Shown here piece after piece: positions 1 to 7,627 of a stretch of 20,630 nt of DNA (positions are counted from its first letter, which is position 1; every line of letters starts with the position of its first letter). Location of the stretch: the NCBI GenBank assembly GCA_031396505.1, contig JANNKX010000018.1:1-20630 (forward strand), read 5' to 3'. Made by a program: the position numbers and the translations under genes. The notes below the pieces were generated by a model that did no database searches, was not told the DNA's origin, and worked only from the letters and a program-made list of their open reading frames with translations. Source of the stretch: JAAFHS01 sp031396505. Lineage in GTDB: Bacteria; Pseudomonadota; Alphaproteobacteria; Rhodobacterales; Rhodobacteraceae.

Positions 1-2423
1 GCTTGGGCAAACTTGATGGTTTCGGACATGTATTCCTTAATTCCCGGAAAGCGTTCGAAATAGCGGTCGATAAAGCCCTGCGCATCGGCGCGCGGAATGC
101 GCAGATTGCGCGCAAGGCCAAAGCCGGAAATCCCGTAGATCACGCCAAAGTTGATGGCCTTGGCGCGGCTGCGGATATCCTTGGTCATCTGATCCAAGGG
201 GACGTTGAACATCTCGGACGCGGTCATCGCATGAATGTCGATGCCATCGGCGAACGCCTGTTTCAGCGCGGGTATGTCGGCGATATGGGCGAGGATGCGC
301 AATTCGATCTGGCTGTAGTCGAGGCTGACCAGCACCCGCCCCGCAGGTGCCACAAACGCCTCGCGGATACGGCGGCCCTCTTCGGATCGCACGGGGATGT
401 TCTGCAGATTCGGGTCGGTGGAGGCGAGGCGGCCGGTGTTGGCCCCTGCAATCGAATAAGACGTATGGACGCGGCCCGTATCGGGGTTGATGTGATCCTG
501 AAGGGCGTCTGTGTAGGTCGATTTCAGTTTCGCAAGCTGCCGCCAATCCAGTACCAGCCCCGGCAGATGGTGTTCGGTTGCCAGATCCTCCAGAATATCG
601 GCCCCCGTCGCATAGGCCCCGGTCTTGCCTTTTTCGCCCCCCGGCAGGCCCAATTTATCAAACAGGATTTCCCCTAGTTGCTTGGGTGACCCCACATTGA
701 ACGGCACCCCTGCCGCCTGTTGGATCTCGGCCTCAAGCCCTGCCATCTTTTGCGCGAACGCGTTCGACATGCGCGACAGCGTATCGCGGTCGACCTGAAT
801 GCCCGCCATTTCCATTGCCGCCAGCACCGGCACCAGCGGGCGTTCCAGCGTTTCATACACTGTCGTCACCTGCGCGCGGTGCAAGCGGGGCTTGAACATC
901 TGCCACAGGCGCAGCGTCACATCGGCATCCTCAGCCGCGTATTTCACCGCGTCATCAATGCCCACACGGTCGAAGGTAACCATGCTTTTGCCCGACCCCA
1001 TCAACGATTTGATCGGGATCGGCATATGACCCAGATACGTCTCGGACAGGAAATCCATCCCGTGGTTATGCAGCCCGCCGTGCATCGCGTAAGACATCAG
1101 CATGGTGTCATCAATCGGGGCGACATCGACGCCGTGGCGCGCGAAAATCTTCGCGTCATACTTCATGTTCTGCCCGATTTTCAGGATCGCCGCATCCTGC
1201 AAAACCGGCTTCAGCGCGGCCAAGACATCATCCAATGGCAATTGCCCGGCAACCAGTTCGGATGACCCGAACAGATCACCACCGCCCTGCTTGTGGCCCA
1301 GCGGAATATAGGCCGCGTGCCCTGCATCCACGCACAGCGAGATCCCCACCAATTCGGCGCGCATCTCGTCCAGCGACGTGGTTTCGGTATCGACCGCCAC
1401 ATGCCCCACATCGCGGATGCGAACGATCCACTGGTCCAGAGTCGCCATATCGCGGATGCAGACGTATTTGGTGTGATCAAAGGGCAGGGTAGGGTGCGCG
1501 GTCTCTTCAGCCACCTGTGGTGCGGGCACCTTTAGATTAAGTTTGTCGGACACCCGGCGCGTGAGAGTGTTGAATTCCATCTCCCTCAAAAACGCCATGA
1601 TCTGATCGGGGTCGGGCAGCCGCACCTCAAGACTGTCGAGCGTGAAATCCAACGGCGTTTCCGCATCAAGCGTCACCAGCCGTTTAGAGATGCGGATCAG
1701 GTCCGCGTTATCGACCAACGCCTCGCGGCGTTTGGGTTGCTTGATTTCGCCCGCCCGCGCCAGCAGCGTTTCCAGATCGCCGTATTCCTGAATAAGCAGC
1801 GCTGCCGTTTTCAGCCCGATCCCCGGCGCGCCTGGCACGTTATCGACTGAATCCCCCGCCAGCGCCTGCACATCCACCACGCGGGCCGGATCAACGCCGA
1901 ACTTTTCGAACACTTCGTCCACGTCGATGCGCACATTCTTCATCGGGTCGCGCATCACGACGCCCCCGCCGATCAGTTGCATCAGGTCCTTGTCGGACGA
2001 GATGATCGTGCAATCCCCGCCCGCCTCGCGCGCCTGCCGGGCAAGCGTCGCGATGATGTCATCCGCCTCATAGTTCTCGATTTCGATGCAGGCCACGTTG
2101 AAGGCGCGGGTGGCGGCGCGTGTCAGAGGGAATTGCGGGCGCAAATCTTCGGGAAGTTCGGGGCGATTGGCCTTGTAGAGCGGATAGATCTCGTTGCGAA
2201 AGGTCTTGGAGGAATGATCAAATATCACCGCGATATGTGTGGGTGCATCGCGCCCCGAATCGCGCGTCATCTCGCCCCAAAGAATGTTGCAGAACCCCGC
2301 CACTGCCCCTACCGGCAGGCCATCCGATTTCCGCGTCAGGGGTGGCAATGCATGGTAGGCCCTGAAAATGTAGGCCGATCCGTCGATCAGGTGCAGATGG
2401 TGGCCCTTGCCGAATGCGGTCAT
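1..2423 (-). CDS. polA: DNA polymerase I, 3' end beyond the window
   Basis: DNA polymerase I fills gaps and removes RNA primers in replication and repair. About 807 residues are present and the C-terminus, including polymerase motif C, lies outside the window. The N-terminal 5'-3' exonuclease begins LIDGSAYIFRAYHALPP and carries YEADDIIATL and ISSDKDLMQL, followed by a helix-hairpin-helix region (DSVDNVPGAPGIGLKTA). The proofreading 3'-5' exonuclease keeps its metal-binding VDTETTS near residue 344, so it looks active. Polymerase motif A (SLDYSQIELR, near residue 702) and motif B (RSRAKAINFGVIYG, near residue 753) are intact. The ATG at 2423 follows AAAGGAG by seven bases, which fixes the start. 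It is probably last in a minus-strand unit with the DUF2459 and zinc-finger genes, 36 bases behind the former. The frame is open across all visible sequence, and the assignment is secure. Confidence 0.97.
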   Translation of the reverse strand, partial: MTAFGKGHHLHLIDGSAYIFRAYHALPPLTRKSDGLPVGAVAGFCNILWGEMTRDSGRDAPTHIAVIFDHSSKTFRNEIYPLYKANRPELPEDLRPQFPLTRAATRAFNVACIEIENYEADDIIATLARQAREAGGDCTIISSDKDLMQLIGGGVVMRDPMKNVRIDVDEVFEKFGVDPARVVDVQALAGDSVDNVPGAPGIGLKTAALLIQEYGDLETLLARAGEIKQPKRREALVDNADLIRISKRLVTLDAETPLDFTLDSLEVRLPDPDQIMAFLREMEFNTLTRRVSDKLNLKVPAPQVAEETAHPTLPFDHTKYVCIRDMATLDQWIVRIRDVGHVAVDTETTSLDEMRAELVGISLCVDAGHAAYIPLGHKQGGGDLFGSSELVAGQLPLDDVLAALKPVLQDAAILKIGQNMKYDAKIFARHGVDVAPIDDTMLMSYAMHGGLHNHGMDFLSETYLGHMPIPIKSLMGSGKSMVTFDRVGIDDAVKYAAEDADVTLRLWQMFKPRLHRAQVTTVYETLERPLVPVLAAMEMAGIQVDRDTLSRMSNAFAQKMAGLEAEIQQAAGVPFNVGSPKQLGEILFDKLGLPGGEKGKTGAYATGADILEDLATEHHLPGLVLDWRQLAKLKSTYTDALQDHINPDTGRVHTSYSIAGANTGRLASTDPNLQNIPVRSEEGRRIREAFVAPAGRVLVSLDYSQIELRILAHIADIPALKQAFADGIDIHAMTASEMFNVPLDQMTKDIRSRAKAINFGVIYGISGFGLARNLRIPRADAQGFIDRYFERFPGIKEYMSETIKFAQ

Positions 2424-2459
2424 GGGGTGGCTCCTTTGCGTTCGCACAGATGTGCCATG

Positions 2460-3131
2460 TCAGGCGTCCGGATGAAAGCGCCACAAGGCCGCGCGCACCG
2501 CATAGGGCGTCGGCGTCCATCGGCCAAAGGCGATGCCCGCCTGCGCAAATGCCTCGCTTACCCAGACATTGCAGGTGCGCAAGATGTGAAACGGGCCTTT
2601 GGCGACATAAAACTGATCCGTCACGGTAAAGCCCGGATGGTCGATTGCCACCGGCCCACCCTCACGCGCTATGTCGGCGGCAATCACCGTGATCAGGGCT
2701 GAAAACTGCGCAGTGTCCAAGGCAATCATCGGAATGTGCGAAAAATCGTCAATCCGCCCCAAGGCATCAATCCGCATCACTGCGTCGTCGCCCGTGACCC
2801 CCGTCCAGACCGCGTGGGCGCTGATATCGGCATAAGTACCCGCAGTCGTATAGAATTCGCGCGCGCCCCACCCCACCAGCAGCCATTCTGCCCCCGGGGC
2901 CGTGACCGGCACGCCGGCATTGGCCGCGAAATCAAATCTTGCGCGCACGACCGGCGTCAGCGGAATCAACAGGTCGGTGTGAATAGGCCCGATCACAAGG
3001 CCGATACGGATATCGCCTGCGCGCGGGTTATGCCCATTGCCCATAAGCCCGCCGCCAAGTGCGGCCAATCCATAGCACAGGATCACGGCGCAAAACCCGC
3101 CGATCCCGCGCAAGGCCCATCGCAGGATCAC
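2460..3131 (-). CDS. DUF2459 / TIGR02117 family membrane-anchored protein
   Basis: This 223-residue protein has an N-terminal hydrophobic segment (residues 1-30, GGFCAVILCYGLAALGGG) that probably anchors it in the membrane or acts as a signal. The rest has hallmarks of the DUF2459/TIGR02117 family: HTDLLIPL, a GWGAREFY block and a C-terminal CNVWVSEAFAQAG block. The family was first noted near urease genes and its biochemical role is unknown. No urease gene is visible here. The start is a GTG at 3131 whose bases overlap the stop of the upstream zinc-finger gene (GTGA), so the two are probably translationally coupled. polA follows after a short gap on the same strand. I am confident of the gene and fairly confident of the family, but cannot assign a function. 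Confidence 0.85.
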   Translation of the reverse strand: MILRWALRGIGGFCAVILCYGLAALGGGLMGNGHNPRAGDIRIGLVIGPIHTDLLIPLTPVVRARFDFAANAGVPVTAPGAEWLLVGWGAREFYTTAGTYADISAHAVWTGVTGDDAVMRIDALGRIDDFSHIPMIALDTAQFSALITVIAADIAREGGPVAIDHPGFTVTDQFYVAKGPFHILRTCNVWVSEAFAQAGIAFGRWTPTPYAVRAALWRFHPDA

Positions 3132-3310
3132 TTCGCCCGGTCAGCATGATCCGCATGGACATAACGCTTGTCGCAATAGCCGCATTCGACCCAGCCCTTG
3201 TCTTCGGCGATCGACAGCCAGACGCGCGGATGGCCCAACGCACCCTCGCCGCCATCGCAGGCCACTTTCCATGCGGTGACAACTTCGGTTTCGGGGGCTT
3301 GTCTGGCCAT
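3128..3310 (-). CDS. small zinc-finger (zf-CHCC) protein
   Basis: A 60-residue protein with the zf-CHCC pattern: a Cys in VACDGG, a His in GHPRVWL, then a VECGYC pair and the KRYV tail. Bacterial proteins of this type resemble the zinc-binding part of the mitochondrial complex I subunit NDUFS6. Their bacterial role is not settled. I chose the ATG at 3310 because GCAGGAG lies directly upstream. An in-frame GTG at 3328 would add MQQEHP, but those codons contain the ribosome binding site itself. The stop overlaps the GTG start of the DUF2459 gene, indicating an operon with it and probably polA. Confidence 0.88.
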   Translation of the reverse strand: MARQAPETEVVTAWKVACDGGEGALGHPRVWLSIAEDKGWVECGYCDKRYVHADHADRAK

Positions 3311-3487
3311 GGGATGCTCCTGCTGCACGTGCGCGCAACCTACGGCAAGGGCAGGGGCTGCTGCAAGGGCACGTTGCTATCGGATAACAGCCTGCGCGGC
3401 CTGTCTTGAATTTGGATAGCGGCGGGTCTTGGGCGCATGTGTCGTGCATCCCGCACCGGTCAGCGGGCAACCCAAGAGGAGGCCATC
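3311..3487. promoter_or_regulatory. divergent intergenic region, zinc-finger unit versus RTX gene
   Basis: These 177 bases separate two divergent genes and should hold both promoters. I see no convincing -35/-10 pair. A weak inverted repeat GCTATC ... GATAGC spans roughly 3376-3420, and an AAGAGGAGG ribosome binding site for the RTX gene lies just before 3488. No small gene with a plausible start is apparent. Confidence 0.4.
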
Positions 3488-4042
3488 ATGGCAACGAGCA
3501 AAAGCGTTCTGGTATCATCCACCATCCCCAACTACCGCATCACCGGCACCTATCTCAGCGACCGTCTGGTCGGCAGTTCCGGTCAAGACACCATTTCCGG
3601 CTATGACGGCAATGACACCCTGATCGGTGGCGCAGGCAATGACCAGTTGTACGGCGGCGCGGGCACCGACCTTTTGTATGGCGGGGCAGGGCGCGATGTG
3701 CTGTCGGGCGGCGGTGGGTCCGATGCGTTTGTGTTCAACACCCGGCCTGCGGGCAATGGCGTGGCCGAAATGGATATCATTCTGGACTACGACGCGCTGG
3801 ATGTGGTCGTGCTGGACAATGCCGCCTTCCCCAGCCTTGGCGGCGCGGGCTATCTTGCCGCATATATGTTCAAGGTCGTGGGCTTTGGCGGTGCGGTCGA
3901 TGCCAATGACCGCCTGATCTACAACGGTAAAACCGGGGTGCTGACCTACGATTCCAACGGGTCCGCGTCGGGCGGGCAGATCGTGCTGGCCGATTTCGCG
4001 GGCAACCCCGTGCTGACGGCGGATGATTTCTTCATAATTTAA
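3488..4042 (+). CDS. small RTX calcium-binding repeat protein
   Basis: A 184-residue protein with about six glycine/aspartate-rich nonapeptide repeats of the GGxGxDxLx type at residues 29-79 (for example GGAGNDQLYGGAGTDLLY). Such repeats fold into a calcium-loaded parallel beta-roll and are typical of proteins exported by type I secretion. The remaining 100 residues (VDANDRLIYNGKTGVLTYD and an acidic, hydrophobic end ADDFFII) resemble the C-terminal region common to Rhodobacteraceae RTX proteins and probably hold the uncleaved secretion signal. No catalytic domain precedes the repeats, so this is a minimal RTX protein. The ATG at 3488 follows AAGAGGAGG. No type I transporter genes are adjacent. 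The family is clear, the role unknown. Confidence 0.9.
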   Translation: MATSKSVLVSSTIPNYRITGTYLSDRLVGSSGQDTISGYDGNDTLIGGAGNDQLYGGAGTDLLYGGAGRDVLSGGGGSDAFVFNTRPAGNGVAEMDIILDYDALDVVVLDNAAFPSLGGAGYLAAYMFKVVGFGGAVDANDRLIYNGKTGVLTYDSNGSASGGQIVLADFAGNPVLTADDFFII

Positions 4043-4068
4043 GGCGTGCAGATCATGGCCCTGTCCCC

Positions 4069-4290
4069 TTACCGGGTCAGGGCACCCGCAATGCGCCGGG
4101 TGACGGGTGCCACAATCAGGACCGTGGGAAAGGCAATGGCCCAAGATACCGCCCATGATCCTGCCCAATCACCGATGAACCCCGGATGCGTGCCAAGCGC
4201 GCGCCATGTCGCGATGCCCGATACGACACAGGACATCAGCCCCGACAGGATCAACCCGAACAGAACGGGCGCAAAGCGGGCCGCGATCAT
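4069..4290 (-). CDS. DUF2798 family small membrane protein
   Basis: A 73-residue, two-helix membrane protein: MIAARFAPVLFGLILSGLMSC, then a second hydrophobic span around WAVSWAIAFPTVLIVAP, ending in a basic tail (VTRRIAGALTR). This size and layout fit DUF2798, which has no known function. I chose the ATG at 4290 because it overlaps the stop of the upstream hydroxypyruvate isomerase-like gene (ATGA), a sign of translational coupling. An upstream in-frame start at 4338 would lie inside that gene. It converges on the RTX gene, with 26 bases between the stops. Confidence 0.82.
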   Translation of the reverse strand: MIAARFAPVLFGLILSGLMSCVVSGIATWRALGTHPGFIGDWAGSWAVSWAIAFPTVLIVAPVTRRIAGALTR

Positions 4291-5069
4291 GGCTCCACCC
4301 CAATCAGCCCCGCGCGTCCCTTGAGAGCGGTCAACCACCCCAACCCTTTCAGCGTGCCCGCCGCGGGCACATATTCCGCCGCAAGAAACCCGTCATAGCC
4401 CATGGCATCCAGATCATTGCACAGCGCCGTCAGATCAAACCCGCCGCCTCCAGGCTCGGCCCGGTTCGGAAAGCCCGAGATTTGCACATGGCTGACGCGG
4501 TGTTTATGCGTCTCCCACACCGGTGCTGCGTGTCCGTAAAGGCGCGTCGCGTGCCACAGATCAAATTGCAGCCCGACCATGGGCGCGCCAAGATCGTCGA
4601 TCATCCGCGCCGCGTGATCATAGTCATTCAGAAAATACCCCGGCATATCCGACGGGTTCAACGGCTCCAGCGTCAGGCGCAGATCCGGTGCCTGCGCTGT
4701 CGCCCACGCCAGATTTGCCAGAAACACCTCTTCCGCGACCGGCCCCTTGCCGACGCCCGCCATCACATGCAGCCGCCCCGCCCCCAGCCGCGTTGCATAG
4801 TCTGCCCCGCGCAGAAACGTGTCGCGAAACCGCGCTTCCATCCCCGATACGGCGGCAAACCCGCGCTCGCCACTGGCCCAGTCGCCCGGCGGCGTGTTGA
4901 TCAGTGCAAGTGGCACCCCATCCAGCGCACGCGTCCAGTCCGCCACCGGCAAATCATAGGGAAACAGGATTTCCACCCCGTCAAAGCCCGCCTGCAGGGC
5001 ATAGGCGGGCCGCTCCAATGGCGGAACTTCCGTAAACAGCATGGTAATATTGGCGGCAAAACGGGGCAT
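4287..5069 (-). CDS. hyi: hydroxypyruvate isomerase family protein (TIM barrel)
   Basis: A 260-residue sugar-isomerase-like TIM-barrel protein. It opens with MPRFAANITMLFTEVPPLER and continues with GFDGVEILFPYD, a pattern typical of hydroxypyruvate isomerase (Hyi), which interconverts hydroxypyruvate and tartronate semialdehyde in glyoxylate metabolism. Two conserved acidic residues expected at the metal-dependent active site are visible: E135 in LTLEPLN and E232 in AAEYVP. HVQISGFPNR also fits the family. The length is normal. The start has no strong ribosome binding site. It lies 25 bases after the DUF1285 gene and overlaps the DUF2798 gene, so the three form a unit. Related OtnI-type enzymes with other substrates are possible, so the symbol is tentative. 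Confidence 0.85.
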   Translation of the reverse strand: MPRFAANITMLFTEVPPLERPAYALQAGFDGVEILFPYDLPVADWTRALDGVPLALINTPPGDWASGERGFAAVSGMEARFRDTFLRGADYATRLGAGRLHVMAGVGKGPVAEEVFLANLAWATAQAPDLRLTLEPLNPSDMPGYFLNDYDHAARMIDDLGAPMVGLQFDLWHATRLYGHAAPVWETHKHRVSHVQISGFPNRAEPGGGGFDLTALCNDLDAMGYDGFLAAEYVPAAGTLKGLGWLTALKGRAGLIGVEP

Positions 5070-5094
5070 CAGGTGGGGGTCATTCAGTTATGGG

Positions 5095-5694
5095 TCATTC
5101 TGGCAATTCGGCAGAAAGGATGATCGGAAAGAATTGCCCACCCGACCACAGGCCGAACCAGCGCTGCCCTTCATGCACTGCATGGACGCCAAGATCAATG
5201 AGGCGGTAAAAACTCTTGCGGTCGATCAACGCCTCAAGGTTCGCCCGGATCAACACATAGGGGCTCGGTTCACCCGTTTGCGCATCGCGCGCCACCCGGA
5301 TCGGGTGCGCTGCACCCGCTACCGCCACATCCTCGGTCAGCGTGTGAAACGTCAGAACCTGGGCCTCGCCCGCGCCCTCGGCTGCAAAATCCACCACCAC
5401 CATCGGTGCATCATCCACGACGATGCCAACCTTTTCAACCGGTGTCACAAGGAAATACTTCTCACCCTCGCGCTTCAAGATGCCCGAAAACAGCTTGACC
5501 AGACCCGGTCGCCCGATGGGCGTGCCCTCATGGAACCAGACGCCATCGCGCCGGATGCGCATATCAATGTCACCACAAAACGGCGGGTTCCACAGATGCA
5601 CCGGGGGCGCGCCTTTTTTGGTTGCGGCCTGCACGGACGCCGCTAAACCTTCGGCAGAAGGTTTCACGATCAATTCATCTGATGCTTTTGCCAT
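5095..5694 (-). CDS. DUF1285 domain-containing protein
   Basis: A 199-residue soluble protein matching DUF1285 over nearly its whole length. Recognisable blocks are HLWNPPFCGDIDMRI, the RDGVWFHEGTPIGRP region, LVKLFSGILKREGEKYFLVTPVEK and the VLIRANLEALIDRKSFYRL end. The family is common in Proteobacteria and has no assigned reaction. It is first in a minus-strand unit with the hyi-like and DUF2798 genes and is divergent from the MoxR gene, with 59 bases between the starts. That gap contains a 14-bp palindrome that could control either side. The ATG at 5694 has only a distant AAGGTG upstream. Confidence 0.9.
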   Translation of the reverse strand: MAKASDELIVKPSAEGLAASVQAATKKGAPPVHLWNPPFCGDIDMRIRRDGVWFHEGTPIGRPGLVKLFSGILKREGEKYFLVTPVEKVGIVVDDAPMVVVDFAAEGAGEAQVLTFHTLTEDVAVAGAAHPIRVARDAQTGEPSPYVLIRANLEALIDRKSFYRLIDLGVHAVHEGQRWFGLWSGGQFFPIILSAELPE

Positions 5695-5719
5695 TTGTGC
5701 CCGACACCTTACTTAGGTC

Positions 5720-5733
5720 ATATGGCACCATAT
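5720..5733. promoter_or_regulatory. palindrome in the DUF1285/moxR divergent promoter
   Basis: ATATGG-CA-CCATAT is a perfect palindrome with six-base arms. It lies about midway between the divergent starts at 5694 and 5754, in the only AT-rich patch of the gap. That placement suits an operator or overlapping -10 elements. The binding protein is unknown. Confidence 0.4.
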
Positions 5734-5753
5734 AAACCGAAAGGACGCTTGTC

Positions 5754-6758
5754 ATGGCCGATACCGCTGCTTTGGTTGCCGAAATCGAATCCCTCGGCGC
5801 GACACTGGCGCAGGCCAAAGACAGCATCAACCGCCGATTCATCGGACAGGAACGCGTGGTCGAGCTGGTTTTGTCATCCATGCTGTGCGGCGGTCATGCA
5901 CTGCTGGTGGGGTTGCCCGGCCTTGGCAAGACAAGGCTGGTGGATACGCTGGGCACCGTGATGGGCCTGAAAGCGAACCGCATCCAGTTCACGCCCGACC
6001 TGATGCCCGCCGATATTCTTGGGTCTGAGGTGCTGGATACCACCCCGGACGGCAGCCGCGCGTTCCGGTTCATCGAAGGCCCCGTATTCTGCCAGTTGCT
6101 GATGGCGGATGAGATCAACCGCGCATCCCCGCGCACGCAGTCCGCCCTTCTGCAGGCGATGCAGGAAAAAGAGGTGACCATTGCCGGCGAACACCGCGCG
6201 CTTGGTCGCCCGTTCCATGTGCTGGCCACGCAAAACCCGATTGAACAGGAAGGTACCTATCCCCTGCCCGAAGCACAGCTTGACCGCTTTCTGGTGCAGG
6301 TCGATGTCGACTATCCGACCCGCGCCAACGAACGCGATATCCTGATTGCCACCACCGGGGTTGAAGATGCCGAGGCGCATCAGGTGTTTACCGCCGATCA
6401 ATTGCTGGCCGCGCAATCGGTGATCCGCCGTATGCCCGTGGGCGATACTGTGGTCGAGGCGATCCTTGATCTGGTGCGCGCCTGCCGTCCCGGCGAGGTT
6501 GAGGGGAAAGATCTGGAAGGCCAGTTGTCATGGGGCCCCGGCCCGCGTGCGGCGCAGGCCCTGATGTTGACAGTGCGCGCGCGTGCGCTGCTGGATGGGC
6601 GGCTGGCCCCGTCGGTGGCCGATGTGGCCGCGATGGCGCGCCCCGTGCTGACCCACCGCATGTCGTTGTCATTCGCCGCGCGCGCCCGTGGCGAGGTTCT
6701 GTCATCGCTGATTGACCGTGTTACGGACCATGCCCTGAAAATGAACGCCGCCGCGTGA
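5754..6758 (+). CDS. MoxR family AAA+ ATPase
   Basis: A 334-residue AAA+ ATPase of the MoxR branch. Visible motifs are Walker A GLPGLGKT (53-60), Walker B LLMADEINR (115-123), sensor 1 ATQNP (158-162) and EAQLDRF with the arginine-finger region (173-179). These are followed by a C-terminal lid with GPGPRAAQALML. MoxR proteins work as chaperone-like ATPases, usually on VWA-domain partners encoded beside them. The ATG at 5754 has AAAGGA eight bases upstream. It is the first of four plus-strand genes joined by overlapping stops and starts, so its likely clients are the DUF58 protein and the two large membrane proteins that follow. Family assignment is secure; the substrate is not known. Confidence 0.96.
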   Translation: MADTAALVAEIESLGATLAQAKDSINRRFIGQERVVELVLSSMLCGGHALLVGLPGLGKTRLVDTLGTVMGLKANRIQFTPDLMPADILGSEVLDTTPDGSRAFRFIEGPVFCQLLMADEINRASPRTQSALLQAMQEKEVTIAGEHRALGRPFHVLATQNPIEQEGTYPLPEAQLDRFLVQVDVDYPTRANERDILIATTGVEDAEAHQVFTADQLLAAQSVIRRMPVGDTVVEAILDLVRACRPGEVEGKDLEGQLSWGPGPRAAQALMLTVRARALLDGRLAPSVADVAAMARPVLTHRMSLSFAARARGEVLSSLIDRVTDHALKMNAAA

Positions 6759-7627
6759 GCGTGACCGATCTCCGCGCCCGCGCCGAAACGCTGGGCCAAT
6801 CACTGCCGGCCCTTCTGGCCGAGGCCGAACATCTGGCCGCAACCGTGATGTTTGGCGAACATGGCCGCAGGCGGGCGGGACTGGGCGATGAATTCTGGCA
6901 GTACCGCCCGGCCCATGCCGGTGATCCCGCGCGCATGATCGACTGGCGCAGATCGGCGCGCAGTGATGCCCATTTCATCCGCGAACGTGAATGGCAGGCC
7001 GCGCAATCGGTGACACTGTGGGTGGACCCGGCCAAATCCATGGCGTTTTCCGGCGATCCGTCGCGCGCGTCCAAATCCGATCGCGCGCGCCTTCTGGCGC
7101 TGGCCATTGCCGTGCTGCTGCTGCGCGCGGGCGAACGGGTGGGCCTTGCGGGCGACGGTGCCCCCGCCCGGTCGGGCCGCAACCACCTGCTGCGCATTGC
7201 CGCCGCATTGGACGGGCAGGACGCAGGCACCGAATACGGCGTACCCCTGACCGAAGGGATGGCAAGCCACGGCCGCGCCATATTTGCATCCGATTTTCTG
7301 GGCGATCTGTCGGGGGTCGAGGCAGCCCTTGCCACCGCCGCCGGGCGCGGCGTGCGTGGCGCGCTGATACAGGTGCTGGACCCGGCAGAAGAAGATTTCC
7401 CCTTTGACGGCCGCACGATTTTCGAATCGATGGGCGGCACGATGCGCCACGAAACCCTGCGCGCGGGCGATTTGCGCACCAGATACCTGGCGCGTCTGGC
7501 CGACCGCAAGGACAGGCTTGCCACACTCGCCCGCGCCGTCGGTTGGCAGTATCATTGCCACCATACCGGCCAATCCGCGCAGTCTGCGCTGTTGTGGCTG
7601 TATCAGGCGCTGCAGGGGGGCCGCTGA
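6755..7627 (+). CDS. DUF58 domain-containing protein
   Basis: A 290-residue protein with the DUF58 signature EFWQYRPAHAGDPARMIDWR (residues 45-64) followed by RSARSDAHFIRERE. DUF58 proteins are regular partners of MoxR ATPases and contain a VWA-like fold. Here the metal-site region reads LWVDPAKSMAF, a weak version of DxSxS. The start is GTG at 6755 and overlaps the moxR stop (GTGA). No membrane segment is evident, so it is probably cytoplasmic and may link the ATPase to the membrane proteins encoded downstream, which is an inference. The stop overlaps the next ATG (TGATG). Confidence 0.93.
   Translation: MSVTDLRARAETLGQSLPALLAEAEHLAATVMFGEHGRRRAGLGDEFWQYRPAHAGDPARMIDWRRSARSDAHFIREREWQAAQSVTLWVDPAKSMAFSGDPSRASKSDRARLLALAIAVLLLRAGERVGLAGDGAPARSGRNHLLRIAAALDGQDAGTEYGVPLTEGMASHGRAIFASDFLGDLSGVEAALATAAGRGVRGALIQVLDPAEEDFPFDGRTIFESMGGTMRHETLRAGDLRTRYLARLADRKDRLATLARAVGWQYHCHHTGQSAQSALLWLYQALQGGR

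Noticed and set aside
3..677. A 224-codon open frame on the plus strand opposite polA
   Set aside because: It is codon-aligned with polA on the other strand, has no family features or ribosome binding site, and is open only because of GC-rich codon usage.
3376..3420. The GCTATC/GATAGC inverted repeat as an operator
   Set aside because: Only six-base arms far apart in GC-rich sequence, with no promoter element placed to make sense of it.
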